From Pseudomonas lutea (GTDB lineage Bacteria > Pseudomonadota > Gammaproteobacteria > Pseudomonadales > Pseudomonadaceae), in contig NZ_JRMB01000002.1 in the NCBI RefSeq assembly GCF_000759445.1, positions 1,426,001-1,490,000 on the forward strand: a stretch of DNA of 64,000 bases. Reading direction: 5' to 3'. The translations under genes were made by a program, and so were the position numbers. Of this stretch, positions 1 through 8,897 are shown piece by piece. Positions within the stretch are counted from its first letter, which is position 1; the number at the start of each line of letters is the position of its first letter. A model generated the notes under the pieces. That model was not told where the DNA came from. It did no database searches and saw nothing but the letters and a program-made list of their open reading frames with translations.

Positions 1-36
1 TCACGCCACCGCCTGGAAGGACGCTTCAGCAAATGA
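1..36 (+). CDS. hutC: HutC repressor, C-terminal end only
   Basis: The first 36 bases read in frame as SRHRLEGRFSK followed by TGA. This matches the end of the UTRA ligand-binding domain of GntR-family HutC, the urocanate-responsive repressor of hut genes. The stop overlaps the hutD start in an ATGA, as in the hutCD unit of other Pseudomonas. Only eleven codons lie in the window, so the identity rests mainly on context and on the HutC-type operator found upstream of hutU. Confidence 0.75.
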   Translation, partial: SRHRLEGRFSK

Positions 37-626
37 CCCGACTGACTGTTCTGCGCGCCGCCGACTATCCCCGTATGCCCTGGAAGAACGGGGGCGGCAG
101 CACTGAGGAAATCACGCGGGATGCGGGCGAGGGTCTCGACGGCTTCGGCTGGCGGCTGTCGATCGCCGACATTGCCGAGTCGGGTGGGTTTTCAGTGTTC
201 GCGGGGTACCAGCGCATCATCACGGTGCTCCAAGGGGCGGGCATGACGCTGAACATCGACGGCCTGGACAGCGAACCACTGTTGCCGTCCGACCCTTTTG
301 CATTCAGCGGCGACAGCAAAGTGGCGTGCACGCTGCTTGACGGTCCGATACGCGACTTCAACCTGATCTATTCGCCCGCGCGCTATCGTGCCCGTTTGCA
401 ATGGATTGACGTACTTCAGCCGCAGCGGTTTTTCAGCTCGGCAGACGCGTTTCTGGTGTTCAGCACTGCTGAGCAAATGGCTGCCAATATCGGCGAGCAT
501 CCCCCGCAATTACTGGGTAAACATGATTGTCTGCAGCTGGACAACGCCGAAGGTGAACTCCTTGAAGTGGTGCTTTACGCGCCACGCGCAAGCCGGGTGT
601 GCGTGATCGAATTGACCCGCCGCTGA
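33..626 (+). CDS. hutD: HutD family protein
   Basis: A 197-residue cupin-fold protein of the HutD/Ves family. It begins with MTRLTVLRAADYPRMPWKNGGGSTEEI, where the PWKNGGG-T-EI segment is the family hallmark. The start overlaps the hutC stop by ATGA, so the two are translationally coupled. In P. fluorescens HutD is known to support growth on histidine or urocanate, probably by limiting over-induction of hut, but it has no firm biochemical activity. No signal peptide or membrane segment is visible and the length is normal for the family. Confidence 0.9.
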   Translation: MTRLTVLRAADYPRMPWKNGGGSTEEITRDAGEGLDGFGWRLSIADIAESGGFSVFAGYQRIITVLQGAGMTLNIDGLDSEPLLPSDPFAFSGDSKVACTLLDGPIRDFNLIYSPARYRARLQWIDVLQPQRFFSSADAFLVFSTAEQMAANIGEHPPQLLGKHDCLQLDNAEGELLEVVLYAPRASRVCVIELTRR

Positions 627-692
627 GCCTCGCCGCCTGATACGCCATGCCCTGTGTTAAGTTGCGTTTTTTTCGCCAGCACAGGGACGACC

Positions 693-1871
693 ATGACGAC
701 GCTCAACACCGATAAAGAAAGCCCACGAGCCCTCGCCATTCTTGCCAGCTTTCTCGCATCGGAGTCGGCCGGCGGCCTGATTCTGATGGGCGCCGCCCTC
801 GCTGCGATCATCGTCGCAAACTCCCCTCTTGCCTCCACGTACTTCGCCGCACTGCACAGCGTGTGGGGCGGGCTGTCCGTCGAGTTGTGGATCAACGACG
901 GGTTGATGGCGATCTTCTTCCTGATGGTCGGTCTGGAAATCAAACGCGAAGTGCTCGCCGGTGGTCTCGCCACGTGGGGCCAGCGCGCTCTGCCTGGTTT
1001 TGCAGCAGTGGGTGGCATGCTGGTGCCAGCGCTGATCTACATCGGCGTCAACATGGGTAATGCCGAAACGCTAAGCGGTTGGGCCATTCCGGCGGCCACA
1101 GACATCGCCTTCGCGCTGGGCGTGCTCTCGCTGCTGGGCAAGCGGGTACCGACGTCGTTGAAGGTGTTTCTCGCCGCGCTGGCGATTCTGGATGACCTGG
1201 GCGCGGTGACCATCATCGCGCTGTTCTACAGCAGCGGCCTGAACATGACGATGCTTGGCGCCTCCTTTGCGACGCTGGCCGTGCTGGTGATCATGAACCG
1301 CACGGGGGTGCAGCGCTTGCTGCCGTATCTGCTACTCGGTCTGCTGCTGTGGTTTTTCGTTCTGCAATCCGGGGTCCACGCAACATTGGCGGGCGTCGCG
1401 CTGGCGCTGTGCATTCCGCTGGGCACACGCAAGGAAGAGGCGCGCTCGCCGCTGCTGTTTCTGGAAGAAAAGATGCACTACTGGGTGGCGTTCGCGGTGG
1501 TGCCGATTTTCGGCTTCGCCAACGCGGGCGTGTCGCTGTCAGGCATCAGCCTCGGCAATCTGCTCGACCCGGTCCCGCTGGGTGTGGCGCTGGGTCTGTT
1601 TATCGGCAAGCAGGTCGGGGTATTTCTCGCTGCGCTGCTGGCGATTCGAGCAGGGCTTGCGACGTTGCCGGAAGGCAGTAACTGGACGCAGCTTTATGGC
1701 GTCGCCCTGCTCTGCGGGATTGGTTTCACGATGAGCCTGTTCATCGGCAACCTCGCCTTCCCGGGCGCCGCGCATCTGATTGACGAGGTGAAAGTGGGCG
1801 TTTTGCTGGGCTCAATCGCCTCGGCCATTGCCGGCGTACTGTTGCTGCGCAGCAAACTGGCCAAGCACTGA
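693..1871 (+). CDS. nhaA: Na+/H+ antiporter NhaA
   Basis: A 392-residue inner-membrane protein of about twelve helices that exchanges sodium for protons and supports pH and salt homeostasis. The helix containing [15 protein letters not shown] and the following [17 protein letters not shown] carry the conserved paired aspartates of the NhaA transport site. I chose ATG at 693, preceded by an AGGGA ribosome site, over the upstream GTG at 654, because it gives the usual family N-terminus and length. It lies 66 bases after hutD and ahead of hutU, an unusual place for a housekeeping antiporter. It may share the hutCD transcript, but nothing in the sequence shows a role in histidine use. Confidence 0.93.
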   Translation: MTTLNTDKESPRALAILASFLASESAGGLILMGAALAAIIVANSPLASTYFAALHSVWGGLSVELWINDGLMAIFFLMVGLEIKREVLAGGLATWGQRALPGFAAVGGMLVPALIYIGVNMGNAETLSGWAIPAATDIAFALGVLSLLGKRVPTSLKVFLAALAILDDLGAVTIIALFYSSGLNMTMLGASFATLAVLVIMNRTGVQRLLPYLLLGLLLWFFVLQSGVHATLAGVALALCIPLGTRKEEARSPLLFLEEKMHYWVAFAVVPIFGFANAGVSLSGISLGNLLDPVPLGVALGLFIGKQVGVFLAALLAIRAGLATLPEGSNWTQLYGVALLCGIGFTMSLFIGNLAFPGAAHLIDEVKVGVLLGSIASAIAGVLLLRSKLAKH

Positions 1872-1930
1872 ACCCATTCGTCGATCACCAACGCCCCGCG
1901 GCGGATGATGGGAGCAAAGTCACCTCGGTC

Positions 1931-2032
1931 TGTAGGAGCGACCGGGTGGCGACGCCTTGCACGCGAACGCGCCAGGTCAGCGACTGCTGCGTCGGCTGAC
2001 ACACCAAATCGCGGGCAAGCGCGCTCCTACAC
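1931..2032. repeat. REP pair with one divergent arm
   Basis: The left arm TGTAGGAGCGACCGGGTGGC and the right arm GCGGGCAAGCGCGCTCCTAC form an imperfect REPIN. The left arm has lost the usual TTGCCCGC core, so the hairpin would be weak. Confidence 0.75.
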
Positions 2033-2072
2033 CGGTTTCGCGATAAATGATGGATCGAAGCCTTAGGCGGTC

Positions 2073-2161
2073 TGTAGGAGCCGGCTTGCTGGCGAAAGCG
2101 ATGTGTCATTCAACATCTTCATGCCAGATCCACTGCGTTCGCCAGCAAGCCGGCTCCTACA
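2073..2161. repeat. REPIN, GGAGCCGGCTTGCTGGCGAA type
   Basis: A near-perfect inverted pair runs from TGTAGGAGCCGGCTTGCTGG to GCCAGCAAGCCGGCTCCTAC with about 40 bases between the arms. It lies in the nhaA-hutU gap. Confidence 0.9.
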
Positions 2162-2346
2162 GAGGACTGAGGCGTTCGCAACTTTTTTGTTACCCCAGCC
2201 ACGCACTGCGCTGGGGCATGCGCACCGAAAAGTAACAATTTCCTTCCTGTCGCCTCTATCGCAGGCTCTACCTCGTGCCCCTTCAAACTTCGTCAGGCCC
2301 GCCGCAGAGCAGGCCGACGGGTTTTCTACGCGCGCTCGATCAACAT
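2162..2346. other. Non-coding region upstream of the hutU promoter
   Basis: This part of the 640-base nhaA-hutU gap has no credible gene in either strand. It is where CbrB or NtrC activator sites and an IHF site would be expected for the sigma-54 promoter that follows, but I could not pick out such sites with confidence. Confidence 0.5.
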
Positions 2347-2362
2347 TGGCCCCTTGGTTGCA
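2347..2362 (+). promoter_or_regulatory. Sigma-54 type promoter for hutU
   Basis: TGGCCC-CTTGG-TTGCA matches the -24/-12 consensus TGGCAC-N5-TTGC. The invariant GG (2348-2349) and GC (2360-2361) are separated by exactly ten bases. Transcription would start near 2373 and run into hutU. Sigma-54 and CbrAB/NtrBC control of the hutU operon is established in other Pseudomonas. The promoter call here is from sequence only. Confidence 0.7.
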
Positions 2363-2363
2363 T

Positions 2364-2387
2364 ATGCTTGTATGTACAAGTAAGCAT
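2364..2387. promoter_or_regulatory. HutC-type operator
   Basis: The core CTTGTA-TG-TACAAG (2367-2380) is a perfect dyad, flanked by ATGCTT and AAGCAT. It closely resembles HutC operators described in enterics and Pseudomonas (ATGCTTGTAT...ACAAGTAT type). It begins beside the -12 element and covers the expected start site, so bound HutC would block the promoter directly until urocanate releases it. Confidence 0.8.
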
Positions 2388-2511
2388 GAGTTCTCTTGGG
2401 GCGATCATCCCTGCCCTACCGCTCCGCTCGGAAAGGCTCATTGCAGAACCCTGTTACCGCTTTCGTCACGGCCCTTGCGTCCGGGGCGGATTGACCATCG
2501 AGGATCGTTAA

Positions 2512-4206
2512 GTGACTACTGACAACAAGACCCCTGCTCAGCAATGGACCAAACGCCGCGATGTGGAAATCCGCGCTGCCCGTGGCACTCAGCTGACCGC
2601 CAAAAGCTGGTTGACCGAGGCGCCGCTGCGCATGTTGATGAACAACCTCGACCCGGAAGTCGCCGAGAACCCGAACGAACTGGTGGTCTACGGCGGGATC
2701 GGTCGCGCGGCGCGTAATTGGGAGTGCTACGACAAAATCGTCGAAAGCCTGACCCACCTGAACGATGACGAAACCTTGCTGGTGCAGTCCGGCAAACCGG
2801 TTGGTGTGTTCAAAACTCACAGCAATGCGCCCCGCGTGCTGATCGCCAACTCCAATCTGGTGCCGCATTGGGCGAGCTGGGAACACTTCAACGAACTGGA
2901 CGCCAAGGGCCTTGCGATGTATGGCCAGATGACCGCCGGCAGCTGGATCTACATCGGTAGCCAGGGCATTGTTCAGGGCACTTACGAAACCTTCGTCGAA
3001 GCCGGTCGCCAGCACTACGACGGTAACCTCAACGGCCGTTGGGTGCTGACCGCAGGCCTGGGCGGCATGGGTGGCGCGCAGCCGCTGGCTGCCGGGATGG
3101 CCGGCGCCTGCTCGCTGAACATTGAATGCCAGCAGAGCCGCATCGATTTCCGCCTCAAAACCCGCTACGTCGACGAGCAAGCCACCGACCTCGACGACGC
3201 GCTTGCCCGCATTGCCAAATACACCGCCGAAGGCAAGGCGATCTCCATCGCCTTGTGCGGAAACGCTGCCGAAATCCTCCCGGAAATGGTCCGTCGGGGC
3301 GTGCGTCCGGACATGGTCACCGACCAGACCAGCGCCCACGACCCGCTCAATGGTTATTTGCCAAAGGGCTGGACCTGGGAGCAGTACCGCGAGCGTGCCG
3401 CCTCCGAGCCTGCCGCCGTGGTCAAGGCCGCGAAGCAGTCGATGGCCGAGCACGTCGAAGCCATGCTCGCGTTCCAGAAAATGGGCGTGCCGACATTCGA
3501 CTACGGCAACAACATCCGTCAAATGGCCAAGGAAGAAGGCGTGACCAATGCCTTCGACTTCCCGGGCTTCGTACCCGCCTACATCCGTCCGTTGTTCTGC
3601 CGTGGCGTAGGCCCGTTCCGCTGGGCAGCGTTGTCAGGCAACCCTGAAGACATCTACAAGACCGACGCCAAAGTCAAAGAGCTGATCGCGGACGACGCAC
3701 ATCTGCACAACTGGCTGGACATGGCCCGTGAGCGCATCAGCTTTCAGGGCCTGCCAGCGCGTATCTGCTGGGTCGGCCTGGGTCAGCGTGCCAAGTTGGG
3801 CCTGGCGTTCAATGAAATGGTCCGCAGCGGCGAGCTGTCAGCGCCAGTGGTCATCGGTCGCGATCACCTGGATTCCGGCTCGGTCGCCAGCCCGAACCGT
3901 GAGACCGAATCGATGCAGGACGGCTCTGACGCCGTGTCCGACTGGCCGCTGCTCAATGCCTTGCTCAACACCGCGAGCGGCGCGACCTGGGTGTCGCTGC
4001 ATCACGGTGGTGGCGTCGGCATGGGCTTCTCGCAGCATTCGGGCATGGTGATCGTCTGCGACGGCACCGATGAAGCGGCCGAACGGATTGCCCGCGTGCT
4101 GCACAACGACCCGGCCACCGGGGTGATGCGTCATGCCGATGCCGGTTATCAGATCGCGATCGACTGCGCCAAAGAGCAGGGTTTGAACCTGCCGATGATC
4201 CGCTGA
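2512..4206 (+). CDS. hutU: Urocanate hydratase
   Basis: A 564-residue cytosolic enzyme that hydrates urocanate to imidazolone propionate, the second step of histidine breakdown. It is an NAD+-cofactor enzyme. The glycine-rich [18 protein letters not shown] loop binds [21 protein letters not shown] carries the conserved active-site cysteine, and [20 protein letters not shown] is a family block. The start is GTG at 2512 with AGGA about ten bases upstream. It is the first gene behind the sigma-54 promoter and HutC operator and probably heads the transcript through hutG. Length is typical, with a slightly extended N-terminus. Confidence 0.97.
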   Translation: MTTDNKTPAQQWTKRRDVEIRAARGTQLTAKSWLTEAPLRMLMNNLDPEVAENPNELVVYGGIGRAARNWECYDKIVESLTHLNDDETLLVQSGKPVGVFKTHSNAPRVLIANSNLVPHWASWEHFNELDAKGLAMYGQMTAGSWIYIGSQGIVQGTYETFVEAGRQHYDGNLNGRWVLTAGLGGMGGAQPLAAGMAGACSLNIECQQSRIDFRLKTRYVDEQATDLDDALARIAKYTAEGKAISIALCGNAAEILPEMVRRGVRPDMVTDQTSAHDPLNGYLPKGWTWEQYRERAASEPAAVVKAAKQSMAEHVEAMLAFQKMGVPTFDYGNNIRQMAKEEGVTNAFDFPGFVPAYIRPLFCRGVGPFRWAALSGNPEDIYKTDAKVKELIADDAHLHNWLDMARERISFQGLPARICWVGLGQRAKLGLAFNEMVRSGELSAPVVIGRDHLDSGSVASPNRETESMQDGSDAVSDWPLLNALLNTASGATWVSLHHGGGVGMGFSQHSGMVIVCDGTDEAAERIARVLHNDPATGVMRHADAGYQIAIDCAKEQGLNLPMIR

Positions 4207-4218
4207 TACGCAGGCCAC

Positions 4219-4341
4219 TGTCGGAGTGACCGGGTGGCGCTCCACCTTGCCCGCTAAATCACGTCAGCCGTCCCAAAAGTGGCAGGCGACACACCGCGTG
4301 AAGGTCCTTCGGCCCTTATCGCGGGCAAGCGCGCTCCTACA
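4219..4341. repeat. Degenerate REP pair in hutU-hutTu gap
   Basis: The left arm TGTCGGAGTGACCGGGTGGC is a decayed REP, like the one at 1931. The right arm GCGGGCAAGCGCGCTCCTAC is intact. Confidence 0.7.
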
Positions 4342-4396
4342 GGGGTTCGGCAGCGCACGTACGCGTGCCAACATTCGCTCTACGGGGATATTCGCC

Positions 4397-5866
4397 ATGG
4401 CTGTCACAGATGACCGCGCTGCACCTGCTTCCGTGATCGAGCGGCGCTCGATCGATTACATCCCTGATGCCGAACGACACGGGCGTCTGTTCAGCCAGTT
4501 CACCCTGTGGCTTGGCGCCAACCTGCAGATTACCGCCATCGTCACGGGCGCACTCGCCGTGGTGCTGGGCGGCGATGTGTTCTGGTCGCTGATCGGCCTG
4601 CTTATCGGTCAGCTCATCGGCGGCGGTGTCATGGCGCTGCACGCGGCGCAAGGCCCGAAGCTGGGGCTTCCGCAGATGATTTCCAGTCGAGTGCAGTTCG
4701 GCGTCTACGGCGCCGTTATTCCGCTGGTGCTGGTGTGCCTGATGTACATCGGTTTTTCCGCCAGCGGTTCGCTGCTCGCAGGCCAGGCAGTGGCACAGCT
4801 GATCAACGTACCGGACTGGCAAGGCGTGCTGATCTTCGCCGCAGCCATCGTGGTGCTGACGGTGTTCGGCTACCGCGTGATTCACATGATTGGCCGGGTC
4901 GCCAGCATCATCGGGGTCATCGCTTTCGTCTACCTGTTCGCCGCGCTGTTGACGGGCAACGATGTAGGCGCGTTGCTGGACAACCGGCACTTCTCCCTGA
5001 GCAGTTTCCTGCTGGCCATCTCTTTGTCAGCCTCCTGGCAAATCGCCTTCGGCCCATATGTCGCGGACTACTCACGCTATCTGCCGCGCACCACGCCAGC
5101 CGGCAAGACCTTCTGGGCAGTGGGCCTGGGCTCCGTGATTGGCGCGCAAGCGTCCATGGTGTTCGGAGTATTTGCCGCCGCACTGGCGGGCAAGAACTTC
5201 GCGCATCATGAGGTTTCGTTCATCGTCGGGCTTGGCGGGACTGGCGCCGTCGCAGCCGCGTTGTACTTCAGCATCGCGTTCGGCAAGGTGACCATCACCA
5301 CGCTCAATGCCTACGGCAGCTTCATGTCCATTGCCACCATCGTGAGCGGCTTCCGGGGCAATCGGCACATCTCCAGCGCGCTACGCCTGACATACATTTT
5401 CGCGATGGTCGGAATTGCAACGGCGCTTGCGTTACTGGGCAAAGATTCGTTCCTGAAGGATTTCTCGGCCTTCATCCTGTTCCTGCTGGCGTTTTTCACG
5501 CCATGGAGCGCAATCAATCTGGTGGATTTTTACTGCATCACCAAAGAACGCTACGACATTCCGGCATTGTCTGACCCCAACGGTCGTTATGGCCGCTGGA
5601 ACGCCATGGGCATCAGCATCTATGTGCTGGGCGTGCTGATCCAGATGCCGTTCATCTCAACGCATTTTTATACCGGCCCACTCGTGGCAAGCCTCGACGA
5701 TACGGATATCTCGTGGATCATCGGCCTGGTTGTGCCTGCTGTGCTGTACTACGTGGCGGCGAAGCGGTGGCCGGGCAACGTGGCCAATCGCTTGATTTTG
5801 CCGCCGGAGCCGAACACGACTCACGCCGGCCGCACCGGTGCCCCGGAGCATACGGCGGTGAACTGA
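4397..5866 (+). CDS. hutT(u): NCS1-family (CodB-like) transporter, probable urocanate permease
   Basis: A 489-residue membrane protein of about twelve helices, from the nucleobase:cation symporter-1 family (cytosine/purine permease type). In P. fluorescens the CodB-like gene at this place in the hut locus, hutTu, takes up urocanate, and I transfer that role by position. The start is ATG at 4397 with a GGGGA site upstream. The open frame further upstream runs through a REP element and is not coding. The next gene begins 138 bases downstream. A purine or cytosine substrate cannot be excluded from the sequence alone. Confidence 0.85.
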   Translation: MAVTDDRAAPASVIERRSIDYIPDAERHGRLFSQFTLWLGANLQITAIVTGALAVVLGGDVFWSLIGLLIGQLIGGGVMALHAAQGPKLGLPQMISSRVQFGVYGAVIPLVLVCLMYIGFSASGSLLAGQAVAQLINVPDWQGVLIFAAAIVVLTVFGYRVIHMIGRVASIIGVIAFVYLFAALLTGNDVGALLDNRHFSLSSFLLAISLSASWQIAFGPYVADYSRYLPRTTPAGKTFWAVGLGSVIGAQASMVFGVFAAALAGKNFAHHEVSFIVGLGGTGAVAAALYFSIAFGKVTITTLNAYGSFMSIATIVSGFRGNRHISSALRLTYIFAMVGIATALALLGKDSFLKDFSAFILFLLAFFTPWSAINLVDFYCITKERYDIPALSDPNGRYGRWNAMGISIYVLGVLIQMPFISTHFYTGPLVASLDDTDISWIIGLVVPAVLYYVAAKRWPGNVANRLILPPEPNTTHAGRTGAPEHTAVN

Positions 5867-6004
5867 CCGTTCGTCATGCACGTCTGTTGAAGGGGCATGT
5901 TGGAGAGAGAAGCGGGACGAGGCCGACAAGTGCCTCTCCCCAGGGCTGGACGCCATCTGTTTTCGCTACTGCCGCCATCCACTACAAGACCGGAGCGTCA
6001 CTCA

Positions 6005-6970
6005 ATGAACACGAAAAAAGCCCTGCTATCCACGTTGCTCACCGCTGGCGTGCTCGCCAGTGGCGCCAGTCAGGCTGCGGGATGGTGCGAGTCCGGCAAA
6101 CCGGTGAAATTCGCCGGCTTGAACTGGGAAAGCGCGATGCTGCTGACCGATGTGCTGCAAGTCGTGCTGAACAAGGGCTATGGCTGCGAAGTTGACAGTC
6201 TGCCGGGCAACTCCATCACCATGGAAAACGCCCTGAGCACCAACGACATTCAGGTGTTCGCCGAAGAATGGGTGGGCCGCAGCGAAGTGTGGAACAAGGC
6301 GCAGGCGGCCGGCAAAGTGGTCGGCGTCGGTTCGCCGGTCAAGGGCGCCGTGGAAGGTTGGTACGTGCCGCGTTATGTGATTGAAGGCGACGCCAAACGC
6401 AAGCTGGAAGCCAAGGCGCCGGACCTGAAATCGATCGCTGACCTGGGCAAGTACGCTGCACTGTTCAAAGACGCTGAAGAGCCGGAAAAGGGCCGTTTTT
6501 ACAACTGCCCCGCCGGGTGGACCTGTGAGCTGGAAAACAGCGAAATGCTGAAAAGCTACGGTCTGGAAAACAAGTACACCAACTTCCGCCCTGGCACCGG
6601 TCCGGCGCTGGATGCCGCAATTCTCTCCAGCTACAAACGTGGCGAGCCGATCCTGGCTTATTACTGGTCGCCAACGCCGCTGATGGGCCAGGTGGACATG
6701 GTGCGTCTGGAAGAAAAAGCCGGCGTGAACAAAACCATCGAGATCAAGGTAGGGCTCTCCAAAGCCTTTCACGAGCAGGCCCCTGAACTGGTATCGGTGA
6801 TGGAGAAGGTCAATATCCCGATCGATCTGCTCAACCAGAATCTGGCGCGCATGACAAAGGAGCGCATCGAGTCGCCGAAGCTGGCGAAGATCTTCCTCAA
6901 GGAACACCCGGAAGTGTGGCATCAGTGGGTGAGCGAGGATGCGGCGAAGAAGGTGGATGCTTCGTTGTAA
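6005..6970 (+). CDS. hutX: Histidine ABC transporter, substrate-binding protein
   Basis: A 321-residue periplasmic protein with a clear signal peptide (MNTKKALLSTLLTAGVLASGASQAA). The mature part has the OpuAC/ProX-type glycine-betaine binding fold, including the WESAMLLTDVLQVVLNKGYG and LAYYWSPTPLMG segments. With the downstream permease and ATPase it forms the HutXWV importer of the quaternary-amine family, which in this setting takes up histidine. ATG at 6005 is chosen because the signal peptide starts there. A REP hairpin separates it from hutW, which often lets the binding protein be made in excess over the membrane subunits. Confidence 0.92.
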   Translation: MNTKKALLSTLLTAGVLASGASQAAGWCESGKPVKFAGLNWESAMLLTDVLQVVLNKGYGCEVDSLPGNSITMENALSTNDIQVFAEEWVGRSEVWNKAQAAGKVVGVGSPVKGAVEGWYVPRYVIEGDAKRKLEAKAPDLKSIADLGKYAALFKDAEEPEKGRFYNCPAGWTCELENSEMLKSYGLENKYTNFRPGTGPALDAAILSSYKRGEPILAYYWSPTPLMGQVDMVRLEEKAGVNKTIEIKVGLSKAFHEQAPELVSVMEKVNIPIDLLNQNLARMTKERIESPKLAKIFLKEHPEVWHQWVSEDAAKKVDASL

Positions 6971-7012
6971 GACCTTGATCCGGGTGCCATGCGACACGAC
7001 GGCACTCGAACC

Positions 7013-7102
7013 TGTGGGCCTTCGATTGCTCGCGAATGCGGAGGGTCAGGCGGCGAAAACGGGGGTGGATGCAAGCATTTCGCGAGCAAGCTCGCTCCTA
7101 CA
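7013..7102. repeat. REP pair in hutX-hutW gap
   Basis: TGTGGGCCTTCGATTGCTCGCGAA opposes TTCGCGAGCAAGCTCGCTCCTACA. The left arm is diverged and the right arm intact. It sits within the operon. Confidence 0.8.
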
Positions 7103-7178
7103 CATTTGCCGCAAGCCACTGACCTCGGCATCAACCAGAGCAGCGAACCCGCGCCCAGTATTTGAATGAGATAACCCT

Positions 7179-8030
7179 ATGTTCCCCGAAAGCTTCACGT
7201 TTTCCATCGCCGACTGGGTCAATGACTGGGTCGACAAGCTGGTCACCAACTACGGCGATGTGTTTCGGCACATCTCCGACACGTTGCTGTGGGCCATCGT
7301 CAAGCTCGAAGGCCTGCTGCGCATCGCACCCTGGTGGCTGTTGCTGGCAATCGTCGGGCTGATCGCCTGGCACGCCACGCGCAAGATCACCACCACGGTG
7401 GTCATCGTCGGCCTGCTGTTTCTGGTCGGTGCCGTCGGGCTGTGGGACAAGCTCATGCAGACGCTGGCGTTGATGCTCGTCGCCACGCTGATCTCGGTGA
7501 TCATCGGCATTCCGCTGGGCATACTCTCGGCGCGCAGCAATCGCCTGCGCTCGGTGCTGATGCCCTTGCTGGACATCATGCAGACCATGCCCAGTTTCGT
7601 GTACCTGATCCCGGTGCTGATGCTGTTCGGCCTCGGCAAGGTGCCGGCCATTTTCGCTACCGTCATTTATGCCGCACCGCCGCTGATCCGCCTCACCGAT
7701 CTGGGCATTCGTCAGGTGGACGGCGAGGTCATGGAAGCGATCAACGCGTTCGGCGCCAACCGCTGGCAGCAATTGTTCGGCGTGCAGCTACCGCTGGCCC
7801 TGCCCAGCATCATGGCGGGCATTAACCAGACAACCATGATGGCGCTGTCGATGGTGGTGATCGCCTCGATGATCGGCGCCCGTGGACTGGGCGAAGACGT
7901 TCTGGTCGGCATTCAGACCCTCAACGTCGGACGCGGTCTGGAAGCGGGGCTGGCCATCGTTATTCTGGCGGTCGTGATTGATCGCATTACGCAGGCCTAC
8001 GGCCGCCCACGGCATGAGGCGAACAAATGA
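7179..8030 (+). CDS. hutW: Histidine ABC transporter, permease
   Basis: A 283-residue inner-membrane protein with about six helices and the BPD_transp_1 fold of the ProW/OpuAB type. The cytoplasmic EAA loop is visible as GEVMEAINAFGANRWQQLFGVQLPLALPSIMAG. It pairs with HutV, whose start overlaps this stop in ATGA. It receives ligand from HutX. The N-terminal 40 residues precede the first helix, as in other betaine-type permeases. Length is normal. Confidence 0.93.
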   Translation: MFPESFTFSIADWVNDWVDKLVTNYGDVFRHISDTLLWAIVKLEGLLRIAPWWLLLAIVGLIAWHATRKITTTVVIVGLLFLVGAVGLWDKLMQTLALMLVATLISVIIGIPLGILSARSNRLRSVLMPLLDIMQTMPSFVYLIPVLMLFGLGKVPAIFATVIYAAPPLIRLTDLGIRQVDGEVMEAINAFGANRWQQLFGVQLPLALPSIMAGINQTTMMALSMVVIASMIGARGLGEDVLVGIQTLNVGRGLEAGLAIVILAVVIDRITQAYGRPRHEANK

Positions 8031-8884
8031 GCGTAGAGACCATGAATTCCGGGAATCCGCTAACCACGGACGGCAAGATCGTCGTCAAGAACGTGTACAA
8101 AATCTTCGGCAACCGCGCCAAAGACGCGCTGACGATGGTCCAGAACAACCAGAGCAAGGATCAGGTCCTGGCGCAGACGGGCTGCGTGGTCGGCGTAAAC
8201 GACCTGTCGCTGTCGATCTCCAGCGGCGAGATCTTCGTGATCATGGGCTTGTCCGGCTCAGGCAAGTCGACACTGGTGCGTCACTTCAATCGCCTGATCG
8301 ATCCCACCAGCGGTGAGATTCTGGTCGATGGCGAGAACATTCTGACCTACGACATGGAAGCGCTACGCAACTTCCGGCGGCACAAGATCAGCATGGTCTT
8401 CCAGAGCTTTGGCCTGCTGCCCCACAAGACCGTGATCGACAACGTGGCATACGGCCTGACGATTCGCGGCGAAAGCAAAGCGCAGTGCGCCGAGCGCGCG
8501 CAGCACTGGATCACCACGGTCGGTTTGCAGGGCTACGAAAAGAAGTATCCGCACCAGCTCTCCGGCGGCATGCGCCAACGCGTTGGCCTGGCGCGCGCAC
8601 TGGCAGCCGATACCGACATCATCCTGATGGACGAGGCGTTCAGCGCACTCGACCCCCTTATTCGCGCCGAGATGCAGGACCAGTTGCTGGAGCTGCAATC
8701 GAACCTGAAGAAAACCATCGTCTTCATCACTCATGACCTGGACGAAGCCGTTCGCATCGGGAACCGCATTGCCATCCTCAAGGACGGCCGGCTGATTCAG
8801 GTCGGGACGCCAAAGGAAATCCTCTACTCGCCTGCCGATGATTACGTTGATCGTTTCGTGCAGCGGCGCGTGGCGACTCTTTAA
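8027..8884 (+). CDS. hutV: Histidine ABC transporter, ATPase
   Basis: A 285-residue ATPase of the ProV/OpuAA type that powers the HutXWV importer. It shows Walker A GLSGSGKST, signature LSGGMRQRVGLARA, Walker B DIILMDEAFSALD and the H-loop ITHDLDEAVRIGNR. Unlike ProV it ends soon after the nucleotide-binding domain and has no CBS domains. An N-terminal segment with KDALTMVQNNQSKDQVLAQTGCVVGVNDLSL is typical of this subfamily. Its ATG overlaps the hutW stop. The next gene starts 13 bases after its stop. Confidence 0.94.
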   Translation: MSVETMNSGNPLTTDGKIVVKNVYKIFGNRAKDALTMVQNNQSKDQVLAQTGCVVGVNDLSLSISSGEIFVIMGLSGSGKSTLVRHFNRLIDPTSGEILVDGENILTYDMEALRNFRRHKISMVFQSFGLLPHKTVIDNVAYGLTIRGESKAQCAERAQHWITTVGLQGYEKKYPHQLSGGMRQRVGLARALAADTDIILMDEAFSALDPLIRAEMQDQLLELQSNLKKTIVFITHDLDEAVRIGNRIAILKDGRLIQVGTPKEILYSPADDYVDRFVQRRVATL

Positions 8885-8897
8885 GGACGCAGTGGCG

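Noticed and set aside
2103..2522. 139-residue plus-strand gene before hutU
   Set aside because: It starts inside a REP hairpin and crosses the sigma-54 promoter and HutC operator.
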